Under the pieces are notes generated by a model. It was not told the origin of the DNA, made no database searches, and worked only from the letters and a program-made list of their open reading frames with translations. 64,000 nucleotides of DNA from Rhynchopus sp. YZ270_cl-10 (Eukaryota; Euglenozoa; Diplonemea; Diplonemida; Diplonemidae), in contig OZ037866.1 of NCBI GenBank assembly GCA_964035575.1, positions 868,001 through 932,000 of the forward strand, written 5' to 3'. The first letter of the stretch is position 1. Every line of letters begins with the position of its first letter. Below are positions 10,599 through 21,225 of the stretch, in pieces. The translations under genes and the position numbers were made by a program.

Positions 10599-12236
10599 AT
10601 GTCTACCCCTCTCTCCGCCAGCGCCTCCCGCCAAGCCGAGCTAGACGCACGCCTCGCAGCGATCCGATCTGAGATGGCGTCCTTTGGCATCGCTGCGGGG
10701 ACGCACCACCACGGCACCGTGCAGGCCCTCCCGCCTACCTCCCCACGCACAACCACCACCCCGCACGACGCAGCACGCACCGTCCTCGACAACTGCGAGC
10801 GACGCATCCAACACCTGGAGGACGGCGTTCTTGGGCGTGCTCTGGGGGGTCTCACCTCCCCTCCAATCATGTCCCCTGGCGCTCCAGAGCTGGCGTTGGA
10901 GGTGCCCATCAGGGAGACGGGGCTGCTGCAGGCTGAGGAGATGAGACGGCTGGCTGCGTTGCGGGTGGTGTCGGAGGAGCGCATCCGGCGGGCGGACCGG
11001 CAGATGTATGAGAACGAAAGGGACGCGGCACAGCTGCGTGCAGCGCAGGCTGCGACCCGCGATGTGACGGCACGCGCTGCTGAGGAGGAGGCCTTGCGGA
11101 CAGCACTGCACCTCCTTGCAGATGCCAAGGCGGGTTCACCGATCCCAGCATCGCCAAGGTACGACGTAGGGGTGGGGGTGGGGGTGGAGCACCTGAGTGG
11201 TGTAGGGTTGTCGCCAGTGGGCAGCGTAGGGGGGGTCGGTGTGGGTGGTGGCACGCATGTGCTGCACACCACAACCCAGGTCCTCCCCGCGGCGTCTGTA
11301 GTGCCCTTAGCAGTCCCGCAGCTATCCCCACAGAGGGTCTATATGGGGCATGACTTTAGTACGTATGGGGTGGCGCCTGCAGAGGGTATGGTTTTTTAGA
11401 GACATAGATGGCAACCTCGACTGCATGGGGAGTCCACTCCCCGGTCTGTTCGGGATTTTGTATTTTCAAATCAACTTTTTTGCAGTTTTTTCTCACCCCC
11501 ATATCAAACAAAAAACACAGCCGCCGCCGCCGTCGCAGCTGCAGCAGCAGCAGCCGCGCTTCCACCACCACCACCACCCGTACCCGCTCCCTCCATGGAG
11601 GCTGAAGTACAGGCCCGCATGAACGAACTGCTTACCCGCGCAAGGCTAAAACTGTCTTGTGGGATTGACCTGCCTCTCAAGGCCGCCGTTCTGGGCGTAC
11701 CTTCAACAAAGCTGGCCCCAGGACCAGCTGACGTTAGAGCAGCGTCTTCTCCTGCACGGTTGAACCGACCACTCTCCGCGGCGTTCACAGCACGGAGTGA
11801 CGACTCGGTCCGCCGCAGCCTCAATGCGACAGAAGGACTCCTCGAGGTGCAACGTGCAACGGCAGAACGCAATGCGCTTCTAGACAGAACAGCGACACCC
11901 CGTTCCGAATATAACACTACACCACACATTGTACCAAACGACATGCCCAGCGCTGCAGGCACCACAGAACTGCAAAGAGATGGATCTAGAGATCGAGATG
12001 CCTCCGCGTCACCTATGTCTCCAATTGCAGATGAGTTTTGTCCTGATGGGGATGCAGATGAAGGTGCGGGAGGAGGAGGAGGAGAGGAGGAGGAGTACAG
12101 AGGTGACGCTGCGCCCATCTCCGGCGGGGTCATGACAAATGAGGACACGGCGCGCGGGTCGGTCCTAGGGAGTGCGGTGGAGGAGGAGGGGGCAGTTCTG
12201 GAGGAGTCTCGCCTCGAGCCTTCGGAAGAAGATTGA
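10599..12236 (+). CDS. Coiled-coil / acidic-tail protein, two exons
   Basis: Exons 10,599-11,385 and 11,521-12,236 join in phase (GTATGG donor, ACACAG acceptor) to give about 500 residues. I do not recognise a family. Residues 1-110 are Ala/Thr/Pro-rich. Residues about 115-215 form a charged, alanine-rich coiled coil (ETGLLQAEEMRRLAALRV, then EERIRRADRQMYENERDA). A Gly/Val-rich stretch follows, then an Ala-Pro run at the splice junction, a second helical segment (MEAEVQARMNELLTRARL) and a very acidic Gly/Glu-rich tail. A further in-frame ATG lies at 10,416, but the 61 codons it adds cross a CTCTCT microsatellite and look like 5' UTR. The intron contains a copy of dispersed element R3. Function unknown; the composition suggests a cytoskeletal or scaffold protein. 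Confidence 0.75.
11400..11485 (+). repeat. R3 element copy inside a host intron
   Basis: The copy contains GACTGCATGGGG, TCCACTCCCCGGTC, then TTTTGTATTTTCAAATCAAC and a T-run ending GCAG. Intergenic copies at 31,690, 37,408 and 59,795 have the same order. The GCAG end looks like a splice acceptor, but using it would break the reading frame. The in-frame acceptor is 35 nt further on. Confidence 0.7.
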
Positions 12237-12633
12237 AAGCATTTTTTTGTATTTTTTTGGAGGATGTTTGCTTTTTGTACCCAAAAAACATCGTATGTAT
12301 TTTTTCGATAAGATGTGTGTAGAGGGAGAGAGCGGTACATTTCATCTTTTCAAATTTTGTTTTTTTGTTAAAAAAATGCCCAAAAGCATTTTACAAATAT
12401 TTGTTGTATTCTCATAATGTTAGAAAAAAAAGGGAAAAAAATCGGGTTTACTCTGGATAGAACAAACAGAGCAGCCGCACTGCCTCAGCGGCAGCGCTAT
12501 TGTGACGAAGAGTGAATACCAACCACATTTTTTTTTTTTAAATGTACTTCCCTCCCCCCCTCCATTTAGTTCGCCGCGTTGTTCGCTTTCCCTCCTCAAT
12601 TCCTCAAGCATATGTTACAGAAAAAAAATAAAT

Positions 12634-14072
12634 ATGTCCGGTGTTACGTCACCTACGTACGGCGCACTGCGGAGCGGTGCTTATGGTGGCTTGTTTCTTG
12701 TTGTTTTGAATGTATTGCGACGGGCCGAGGCATTGCGGGGGAACGGCCCCACCACCGCCACCACCACACCCACCATATGCGAGGTCGAGGAGGTGGTACG
12801 CACTGTGGTCGGCCTGAGCACCTCCGGGGCTGTGTACAGCACCGTCAAGGGGTATTTCGGGCAGACAGCCGGCGCTGTGGCTTCTACCGTCCCTTTGAAG
12901 CTGATGCTCGACTCCCCCGGCATGCGGCTCAACTACAAGCACCTCTCTGCGTATCTCATCAGCAAGGTGCTTCTGCAGGGCTGTCCACTTGATAGATTCC
13001 CGACAGTGCTGTTGGGCGGGTCGCTTGCAGGGTTGTTGTCGATGTGGTTGAAGGGAGGGTTGCCGGAGGAGGTGGAAGGGTTGCTGCAGAAGGTGTCGGG
13101 GCTGTCTGATGGGGAGGTGGCGAGGTTGAGGACGGTGGTGGCGGATGGGGGGTGTGTGGAGGAGGTGCGCGATCTGTTGGTGTGTGGTGGTGGTGGCGGT
13201 GCGAAGGCAGTGTTCTTCGAGGTGCTGAAGCACTACCGTCGTATAATGCGCCCCCTGACGCTCTTCTCCTGCAAGGTCGTACTGCTGCGTGCACTCTACT
13301 TCGCGTACCTCAAACGAGAGCTCCCTGGGGTCCTCAACCTCTTCTTCGACGCGCTCCGCGGCGGGAAATATCTTGCAATAAGTATGGACCAAATTTTATC
13401 CTCCTCCTCCCCTCCAAAAACCCATTTGCTGTAGCCGATTTGGTACCGTCAAATTATCATACCAATGTTCGACCTCAAGATTTTTCTGGAAATTCGACCT
13501 TTTTTTACGGTCAATAATTTACGATATCTTACCTAATCCCACTCCCGCAACTCCCTCAAAAAACCCCTCTCCATTTAATCCAACCTACAGGCTCTGCACT
13601 CTCTTCTGCGTCGGTTGCTTTGGTGTCCTTTGTTGCACCTGAGACGCGACTTGGTGCTCCTTTGGTAGCATTGTGTGCTGCGGTTGGGCCAGCACTTGCG
13701 CTTCGTGTGGAGACACCACAGCGGCGGCAGGACGTTGCCACCTTTGTGTTTGCGATGTGCTGCTACCCGATGCTGGCGCGTGCAGGCGCCTTCGACGCTG
13801 CGATGGTCGCCTCTGCAGGACTGTGCGGTGCCAAGGTGGTGTCCACACCGTCGCTCCCCCTCCGCAGCCTCTGGGCAGAGAACCCCCTCGAGATGCACCT
13901 CCGCACAGTACGCATGCAAGCAGCCGCAGAAGCCTCCAAAGAGTCCGCCGTAGCAATGTCATCGGGAGGCACAGACGCAGTTGCGCAGGTGGCCATGAAG
14001 CGCCTTGGTATCTCCGTCGAAACAATCGAAGCACGGACCAGAGCACTCCGTGCAACAGTGCTTCAAGATTAA
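12634..14072 (+). CDS. Probable multi-pass membrane protein, two exons
   Basis: Exons 12,634-13,381 and 13,591-14,072 join in phase 1 (GTATGG donor, CTACAG acceptor), giving about 409 residues. The product has several moderately hydrophobic, glycine/alanine-rich segments (GAYGGLFLVVLNVLRRAEAL, VPLKLMLDSPG, FPTVLLGGSLAGLLSMWL, and SVALVSFVAPETRLGAPLVA in exon 2). Basic loops and a repeated pattern of small residues lie between them. The arrangement, two halves each with a GSLAG- or FVAPETR-like turn, recalls the Tim17/PMP24/TMEM135 superfamily of mitochondrial and peroxisomal membrane proteins, but I would not assign it firmly. The start MSGVTSPTYGALRSG was chosen because the upstream in-frame extension is low-complexity Pro/Ser. 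The intron carries a short hairpin-ended element (R5). Confidence 0.7.
13456..13515 (+). repeat. R5 element copy in an intron
   Basis: AATGTTCGACCTCAAG, ATTTTTCTGGAAATTCGACC and a T-run followed by ACGGTC match the unit at 61,543-61,610. That copy also has the terminal inverted repeat AATGTTCGACC / GGTCGAACATT. The intronic copy has lost the right terminus. Confidence 0.7.
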
Positions 14073-15691
14073 GGTGCCGCACCCAATATGATGTTTTCTG
14101 TCAAGATGTAAACCGCGAAATGGATGTAGGACTGCATGGTTGGGTCCCCTGATGCCGATGTACCAAACACTATTCACGTTTTGATTCGTTTTTTCTCGTC
14201 TTGTAACTATATCCCAAAAGCCCTGTGGGGTGATATTTACTCTAACCTCTGGGCTCACAATTGATTTTTCAAAAAAAATTTTTTTTATTGAATGAAATCT
14301 GTGTTATTTTTATACCTGCAACAAAGCGTAGCTTAAAAGGACAAAATAGCTCCGATACACCAATCACCCCTCCAACAGGGTAATTGAGTTATCAACGAAA
14401 AAAAAAACCCTTTTTTTCCCTTTTACTTACCATATCAGAGGTTAATATTTTGTGGAGAACGCAGCACAACTCTTTTCTCTGAATAGAAAATACATCTGTA
14501 TCGAAACACCTCACACCTGATCAGATGACATGTATCCTGATATTCGTAGAAGCTTTTTTGTGCATAATAAAGTGCCCTCTGGGGGTTCGATAACCCGTGG
14601 AGAAACGGTGCCATGCAGTCCGCCCCGATGAACGGCGAGGCGTTTTTTTTTTGCACCTTTTCAAATCTCTCTTTCTTTGAGGCAGCCCTACACCCACATA
14701 GTCCCCCCAGATCTCTGTACCCACACCCCGTCCTCGAGCGTTCAGGTGAGTTCTTCATCTCTTTGCGCCCCAGGTTGTCTCTTTAGGTCCTAACGTGGTC
14801 TTTGCGTTGTTTTCTTCTTTTTCATTTGACACCCTCAATAGCTACCTTTAGGTACCTGATCAGGTACATCTGACAAACTTTTTTGATAGATCTGTTAGGT
14901 TTTAGTGTAGCTTGGCATACAGTTTTCACTTATTATTGAGGTGCGCGCTTTCAGAGAGAAATCTGATAACAGGGCACATAGATAGCCTATAACCTATACT
15001 CTACGATTTTGTGGTTCAGTGCCCTACGTCCCAAAATTGTTTGCAAACTATCAACTTTTCACTTTATTATTGTCACCCAATGCAAGTGTGGGTGCCTATA
15101 GTGGGATCTATTGAGTGGTTTCTGTTGCCGTCAGTTTCTCTGCGTTGTGGCCTCCTACTCAAGGCAGAAGAGTATTCCACAATACGCTGCCTATTGGCAT
15201 GGCCACTTTTTCAGGCCATTTTTTTGACCTGAAAAGCCAGTTCATACAGGCAGCCGTTTTTCACTGTGCCTCTGACTTCGAAGAACAATCAATGTATTCC
15301 CATGCCTTGGTTTCGAAAGTATTTTGGTGTGCCTAGATCATTTGGTTCAGATGCCCCCTCCCCAACATCAGGCCAGAGGGTGCCATAACGTAGTGTAGAG
15401 TACAGAGAAGTGCTACGGTAAAGAGGGGGTGTGCGTACCCGTGTCTTACTTTCACTATTGTGTGCCTGGCTCACTGTCGAAGCTTCACACCTATCATACT
15501 ATCAACACATCAACTGTATTTCTTTCCAAGCTCCACTTTAATCTCGCGAACGATGAACGTTCCCGAAAAAGAAAAAGAAAAAGAAGGGGGGTGAAAGCAA
15601 GACTTTGTGTCCTTGAATCACCCAGAGGCAACGTCAAAGACCACACCATAAGTTCAGACAGCGTTACACATATTGCATTGCTGTGCAGCAT
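14073..15691. other. Spacer with repeat fragments
   Basis: An R3 fragment starts 25 bp after the stop codon (14,097-14,165). An R6 fragment lies at 14,311-14,400 (TATACCTGCAA, GCGTAGCTTAAA), recurring at 35,279-35,400. An R2-type hairpin lies at 14,577-14,670, where GGGGGTTCGATAACCC sits in a short stem. A short block AGAGGGTGCCATAACG followed by TAGTGTAGAGT near 15,375 matches the 3' ends of duplicated units A and B. No gene is evident. Confidence 0.55.
14577..14670 (+). repeat. R2 composite repeat with GGTTCGATAACC hairpin
   Basis: GGGGGTTCGATAACCC forms a small hairpin, followed by CAGTCCGCCCCGATGAACGG and CGAGGCG plus a T-run. The same two parts follow each other at 59,642-59,705 and 62,580-62,650, so they form one composite element. 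The resemblance to a tRNA B box is superficial; no cloverleaf is visible. Confidence 0.65.
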
Positions 15692-18187
15692 ATGGCCATG
15701 CGTGGTTGTTTCGCCCTCCTCCTTGCGGGGCAGTGCTTTGCTGTGCACAGGCAAGTTCCAGCCATAACACCCACTCTTCTGGACGTGAACTCCGAGCACA
15801 AATCAGGACCACGTGCGAACGTGATTGACGGGAGTGTGGACAACCACTGGAACGCAGGACACATTACTGGTTGGAATGTGCCGAACTGGGCTTCATTCGA
15901 CTTTGGCGCACCTCAGCGTGTCACAGGATTCTCGTTCTACTCGCAGGGGGACAAGACACACGATGTGAAGAACTGGGAGCTGCAGGTGAGTGAGACTGGA
16001 ACAGACGGGTGGACCACCGTTGCATCTGGTGTTGGTGTCTCTGGATCGGATGAGGAGCAGATCACGAACTTTGAAGCTGTTGTGTCGCAGTTCTGGCGTT
16101 TCTACATCCCCACGAGACACAGCCAGTACCAGGCCTATGTGAGGGAAGTTGCATTTGCGACATTCCCTCCCTCTGGTACATCAAGCACTTCCGCACCCGA
16201 GACATCTGCGCCTCTTACCATGGCACCCATGCCAGAGAAGGGTATTCTGTCGCCAACACTTCTGAACGTGAATGCTGATCGTGCACGTGGTCCAGGTTCG
16301 AACCTGATTGACGGGAGTGTGGCGAACCACTGGGATGCAGGACACGTTACTGGATGGAGTGTGCCAAACTGGGCGTCATTCTACTTTGGTGCACCTCAGC
16401 GTGTCACTGGCTTCTCGTTCTACTCGCAGGGAGACAAGACACACGATGTGAAGGACTGGGAGCTGCAGGTGAGTGAGACTGGAACAGATGGATGGACCAC
16501 TGTTGCATCTGGTGTTGGTGTCGCTGGGTCAGATGAGAAGCAGACCACGAACTTTGAAGCTGTTGTGTCGCAGTTCTGGCGTTTCTACATCCCCACGAGA
16601 CACAGCCAGTACCAGGCCTGGGTGAGGGAGGTTGCTTTCTACTCAAACGATCTTCATCCGACTGTTTTGAACGTGAACGCCGAGCACGGATCAGGACCAC
16701 GTGCAAATGTGATTGATGGAAGTGTGGACAACCACTGGAACGCAGGACATGTTACTGGATGGAATGTGCCAAACTGGGTGTCATTCGACTTTGGCGCACC
16801 TCAGCGTGTCACAGGATTCTCGTTCTACTCGCAGGGAGACAAGACACACGATGTGAAGGACTGGGAGCTGCAGGTGAGTGAGACTGGAACAGACGGATGG
16901 ACCACTGTTGCGTCTGGTGTTGGTGTGTCTGGATCGGATGAGAAGCAGACCACGGACATTGACGGTATTGTCTCGCAGTTCTGGCGTTTCTACATCCCAA
17001 CCAGACACAGCCGCTACCAGGCCTATGTGAGGGAGGTTTCATTTGCGACATTCCCTCCCTCGGGTACATCAAGCACTTCCGCACCCGAGACATCTACGCC
17101 TCTTACCATGGCACCCATGCCAGAGAAGGGTATTCTGTCGCCGACACTTCTGAATGTGAATGCTGATCGTGCACGTGGTCCAGGTTCGAACCTGATTGAC
17201 GGGAGTGTGGCGAACCACTGGGATGCAGGACACGTTACTGGATGGAATGTGCCAAACTGGGCTTCATTCTACTTTGTCGCACCTCAGCGTGTCACAGGCT
17301 TCTCGTTCTACTCGTACGGAGACGTGACACACGATGTGAAGGACTGGGAGCTGCAGGTGAGTGAGACTGGAACAGATGGATGGACCACTGTTGCATCTGG
17401 TGTTGGTGTCTCTGGGTCAGATGAGAAGCAGACTGTCACCTTTGAAGCTGTTGTGTCGCAGTTCTGGCGTTTCTACATCCCCACGAGACACAGCCAGTAC
17501 CAGGCCTATGTGAGGGAGGTTGCATTTACGGCCGCTGTTGCGCCCTCACTGCCGGAGCACCCGGACACCGACAACAACGTACGGGAGTTGCTGCGTATTC
17601 CTGTGGGTGTCGAGTTTTTGCTGTTTGACGGCAAGACGTTTGCTGTGGATTTGGTTGCCTTCCTTGCTGGGCAGGTGTCGAGCGGGAAGGTAAGGTGGAC
17701 GTGCCCAGAGGCTGCTTGTGTGGATGGGTGTCCAACCACAAGCGCAATGAAGATCGCAGCAGGGTGCATGTCGTGTGCGCCATCGACAGCCTCTACACGC
17801 AGTGCACAGGTGCTGCGCTCAGAGGGACACGTCGTGGTGGAGGTCGAAATATCGTACAGGGCGGGAAGCACGTCCGAAGGTGTTACCATTGCACTCCATG
17901 CGGAGGCTACAGCTCCTACGACTCTGGCGAAGTACAACCTCGGCACAACGGAGGTGGTTCACAGTGAGGTGCTCCACGCTGAGGGTGGTGAGGATGACGA
18001 CACCGACGTCATTGTCAGCTTAGTGCTCATTGCTGCTGTGGCAGTGCTGTGCGTCGTGAGCGTCGTTCTCTGTGTGTGCGTGAAGCATAAGACCAGCAAT
18101 ACTAAACTTGCTCTCTCGGAAACAATCTGCGAAAAACAGGATGAGTCCACTTACTTTGACGACCCAGTGAAAGCGGTGCTCGTCTAA
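15692..18187 (+). CDS. Type I membrane protein with four discoidin (F5/8 C) domains
   Basis: The 831-residue product starts MAMRGCFALLLAGQCFA, a signal peptide. Four F5/8 type C domains follow at about residues 26-155, 187-315, 322-455 and 483-610. Each shows the family pattern LIDGSV-x-NHW, NWASF, GFSFYS-x-GD-x-THDV, WELQVSE, W-TTVASGVGV and QFWRFYIPTRHS. Thr/Ser/Pro linkers (PPSGTSSTSAPET) separate 1 from 2 and 3 from 4, so the gene is a duplicated pair. A non-discoidin ectodomain with several cysteines spans about 615-770, then one TM helix (VIVSLVLIAAVAVLCVV) and a short tail ending STYFDDPVKAVLV. Discoidin domains usually bind glycans or lipids, so a surface adhesion or recognition receptor is the likely role. 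The start was chosen at the ATG conserved in the unit B paralogue. No introns; CAGGTGAGT inside every domain is not used as a splice site. Confidence 0.9.
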   Translation: MAMRGCFALLLAGQCFAVHRQVPAITPTLLDVNSEHKSGPRANVIDGSVDNHWNAGHITGWNVPNWASFDFGAPQRVTGFSFYSQGDKTHDVKNWELQVSETGTDGWTTVASGVGVSGSDEEQITNFEAVVSQFWRFYIPTRHSQYQAYVREVAFATFPPSGTSSTSAPETSAPLTMAPMPEKGILSPTLLNVNADRARGPGSNLIDGSVANHWDAGHVTGWSVPNWASFYFGAPQRVTGFSFYSQGDKTHDVKDWELQVSETGTDGWTTVASGVGVAGSDEKQTTNFEAVVSQFWRFYIPTRHSQYQAWVREVAFYSNDLHPTVLNVNAEHGSGPRANVIDGSVDNHWNAGHVTGWNVPNWVSFDFGAPQRVTGFSFYSQGDKTHDVKDWELQVSETGTDGWTTVASGVGVSGSDEKQTTDIDGIVSQFWRFYIPTRHSRYQAYVREVSFATFPPSGTSSTSAPETSTPLTMAPMPEKGILSPTLLNVNADRARGPGSNLIDGSVANHWDAGHVTGWNVPNWASFYFVAPQRVTGFSFYSYGDVTHDVKDWELQVSETGTDGWTTVASGVGVSGSDEKQTVTFEAVVSQFWRFYIPTRHSQYQAYVREVAFTAAVAPSLPEHPDTDNNVRELLRIPVGVEFLLFDGKTFAVDLVAFLAGQVSSGKVRWTCPEAACVDGCPTTSAMKIAAGCMSCAPSTASTRSAQVLRSEGHVVVEVEISYRAGSTSEGVTIALHAEATAPTTLAKYNLGTTEVVHSEVLHAEGGEDDDTDVIVSLVLIAAVAVLCVVSVVLCVCVKHKTSNTKLALSETICEKQDESTYFDDPVKAVLV

Positions 18188-18530
18188 GAGTCAGCTGCTT
18201 TGGAGGATAGAACGTTTTATGCTTGTCTTCCATTTTTCCATTCGCAATATTTTACCCCCGTTTTTAGAATGAACAGAATACGTTAAGATTATTTGTGATT
18301 TTCGTAACACCCCTGTTTCAAAAAAGCAGTGGCGGGTCTCCTGTCCAGAACTTTAAGAAGTATTTTTAACGTCATTTCCTCGCCCGCTTTTGCACTAGAT
18401 GTGCCTTTTTACCTTTCATTTATTGCTTCAGGTGGCCAAGCATGATAGACTCTGGCCCCTCTTACCAATCTTTCCTCTTTATTTGAAGAACAATATTCTG
18501 ATGCTGTCACTGTCACTGATTGTCATCTGA

Positions 18531-18564
18531 GTTTTCACTGCATCGCACGCGATGCAGTGAAAAC
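18531..18564. repeat. 16-bp perfect inverted repeat with 2-nt loop
   Basis: GTTTTCACTGCATCGC, the dinucleotide AC and the inverse arm form a near-cruciform. Unit B has only the right arm here, so the left arm is a local inverted duplication or B lost it. Confidence 0.85.
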
Positions 18565-18702
18565 TTTACCTCACCCACAATTTTATTTATTTTCGCTGTG
18601 ATGCACACTCCCTGTACCACTCAAAGACCCACCCCCTACCACGTGACCATGTGACCCGGGTAACACGCTATTTTCCTTGTTACATTACATGATAATGATA
18701 AC

Positions 18703-19653
18703 ATCAGTCCTATTCGCGGTCCTTTACCCCCCCCCCCCCCCTTTGGGTCGGTGAACCGGAAATTTTGGAAAAAGGGGGGTAAAATAAGGGGGGGGGTAAA
18801 GGAGGGGGTAAGGGGGGGGGGTAAAGGACCATGTTATGGGTTTGGTCATGTTTTTGGGTGGGAAGGGGGGACTTTTTCATACACCGTGGGGTGAAATTTT
18901 GCACAACACAGTGTGACGACACATGATCTAATGATAAATGTATCGTCTGAAAAAAATTCCTCACCTCCTTGCGACATCGCAAGTGGTCATGAATCATGGA
19001 AATCCACAGCATCCACATCATCTTTCTGCCCGTGCCTGTACCATGACTGGTCAGGGATGACGAGGGATGACGATGTTGCCTCAGATTCCGTGAGGTGTCC
19101 CAAAACGTATCGCCCACGCAGCACAAACCTGCACCCATCTACCTGCACACCCGATGCAAAACAGGGGTGAAGGATTATTTGCACTTTACCCTTTCCTCAT
19201 TTTGAGCTTGTCTCCAGCTTCAAATCAGACCAGTCCTACAGTCTACGGATGTACGACCCGCTGAACACATCAGCCCCTCCCAGCAAACCATAAAACAAAA
19301 CAGGTATGCGCTGCATTATGTGAAATTATTACCCCATAATTACATGCCAGGTGGTGTTTTGTCACGAGGGACCTAAACCCCCTCGCTTCGCTCGTGGGTT
19401 TAGGTCCCTCGTGACAAAACACCACCTGGCGTGTCGCGGTGAAAATTACCCAAAAATTGCCTGGTGGCTGGTACTTTACCCCCCCAGGGGGGTAAAGTAC
19501 CAGCCACAACAGGGTATTATAAGGGGGGGGGGGGGGGGGTAAAGGACCATGTTATTTTGGCCTGACCCGTTTTTTTCTGAAAAAGGGGGTAAAATAGGGG
19601 GGGGGGGGGGTAAAGGAAGGGGGGGGGGGTAAAGGACCACGAATAGGACTGAT
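18703..19653. mobile_element. Palindromic element M1 (C/G-tract terminal repeats)
   Basis: Terminal inverted repeats ATCAGTCCTATTCG, CGGTCCTTTACCCCC on the left and their inverse (one mismatch) on the right bound 951 bp without a gene. Inside lie a perfect 34-bp stem with 15-nt loop (19,347-19,429), a 19-bp stem (19,466-19,505) and repeated GGGGGTAAAGGACCATGTTAT units at 18,822 and 19,540. Unit B has no such block at the matching place, but the flanks differ enough that the target duplication cannot be called. Confidence 0.75.
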
Positions 19654-19670
19654 ACAAAAGTATGCTATAT

Positions 19671-20723
19671 ATGGGAGCGTCCGCGAAAGACCCCCCCCCT
19701 AAAGCTAACATCCATGCTTATTGGTATTTCACTAATTAAAATTTTGGTATTTTATAAGATTTTTTTTTTAAATGAACTCAGAGTTAAGTTTCTGAGTTCA
19801 TTAAAAAAAAAATCGGTGAAAAATTCCGAGTAGGTATTAATTTAGATAGGAAAAGCTATGTCAACAGCTATGTGTCCCCTTATTTTACCTGTAAATACTA
19901 AGGATATAGGAAGGAATTCACTAATATCTGTCTCTAAACCCATTATCAAAAAGGGGGTAGGAAAGGGGGGTGGAGGCTTGTCGTCCCCTCCGAACACTCT
20001 AAATAGAGCGCGAAAGAGCTTCACGCTCCGGGTCGTCTGCGGCGACGTCGACTTTCTCGCAGAAAACCCCCTTTTTTGAGTGACCCTATTGACCTCAGTG
20101 ATGAGTCTCTCCAAGAGTTACAGACAATTGTCCGCCTGTTCTCCTCTTCCTCCTCCGTCTCGCTGTCACTGTCCTCCTGAGGGTGTCGCTGATGCAACTA
20201 CAGGAGTAGTAAACGGCGGACGCCCCTTTTCTCCTGGTGGTTGTCTTCTGCATATGGAGGGACATATGCTTCGAGCTACACACCTCGCGCATCCAGCTCC
20301 TCGCGCCCCACCCTTTGCCCCCCTGCCAGTGAACCCCTGCATACACCTGCAGCTCGGCGAAGTTTTTTAGGCCTCGGAAAGGCCGGGTTTTCAGCTCCTG
20401 AGCGAATGCTTTGGCTGCTGATTACATTTCCCCCTGTTGTGTTGTTCTATGGGTGGTTATATGGGTGTTTGTGAGGATTTCCTTGTATATCCTTAGTATT
20501 TACAGGTAAAATAAGGGGACACATAGCTGTTGACATAGCTTTTCCTATCTAAATTAATACCTACTCGGAATTTTTCACCGATTTTTTTTTTAATGAACTC
20601 AGAAACTTAACTCTGAGTTCATTTTAAAAAAAAATCTTATAAAATACCAAAATTTTAATTAGTGAAATACCAATAAGCATGGATGTTAGCTTTAGGGGGG
20701 GGGTCTTTCGCGGACGCTGCCAT
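19671..20723. mobile_element. Foldback element M2 with 237-bp terminal inverted repeats
   Basis: The left arm 19,671-19,907 and right arm 20,487-20,723 are almost perfect inverses beginning ATGG(G/C)AGCGTCCGCGAAAG. Each arm contains its own small hairpin (ATGAACTCAGAGTTAAG / TTTCTGAGTTCATT). The 580-bp centre has GC-rich, coding-like patches but no convincing ORF. Unit B lacks the block: its sequence runs AAGTATGTAATTTATTATG where unit A is interrupted between GCTATAT and ATTATGC. This is a non-autonomous DNA element of undetermined superfamily. Confidence 0.8.
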
Positions 20724-21004
20724 ATTATGCTTTCTCCCCTACTTTCCGAAAAACCTTTGTGGTGTGTTTCCATCTTAAAAAGCCAGGTTCTGTTGTGACT
20801 AAGTATGAGAAGCTCAGGTTCATCTTATGAACTTTTCTTCTTTGCCTTTTTTGTTGCAACACAATTGTTTGTCAGGTCGAAAGAAACTGTGAGAAGGGCT
20901 TGGTTCTAAGAGGGTGTATTGCTTTTTTACTTTTCTAATTTAAATTTGAAAACAAGACCGCTAAAACAACCTTTTTTTGTCTTTCTCTCTCCCCCCCCCC
21001 CCTA

Positions 21005-21223
21005 GGCATAGTGTGCAGACGAACAAAATGTTCGTCGATGTTCGTCGTGGGGGGAAAAAAAATTTTTGTTCGTCGATGTTCGTCGTTGTTCGTCGTGGGT
21101 TGCCCTTGTGGCAGGGACCTGTTCGTCGATGTTCGTCGATGTTCGTCGACGAACATCGACGAACAAAACCGACGAACATTTTGTTCGTCGACGAACCAAA
21201 AATGTTCGTCTGCACACTATGCC
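21005..21223. mobile_element. TA-flanked MITE M3 made of GTTCGTCGATG repeats
   Basis: The ends GGCATAGTGTGCAGACGAAC and their perfect inverse are flanked by TA on both sides. The interior is an array of GTTCGTCGATG and its inverse, so the whole 219 bp can fold on itself. TA target duplication is typical of Tc1/mariner-type elements. It sits at the left edge of element M4, where removing it restores M4's own terminal sequence. Confidence 0.8.
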
Positions 21224-21225
21224 TA

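Noticed and set aside
11400-11485. GCAG at 11,485 as the splice acceptor of the coiled-coil gene
   Set aside because: It puts exon 2 out of frame, whereas ACACAG at 11,520 restores the frame.
14583-14600. GGTTCGATAACC as a tRNA B box
   Set aside because: No A box, acceptor stem or cloverleaf fits. It is part of a hairpin in the R2 composite repeat.
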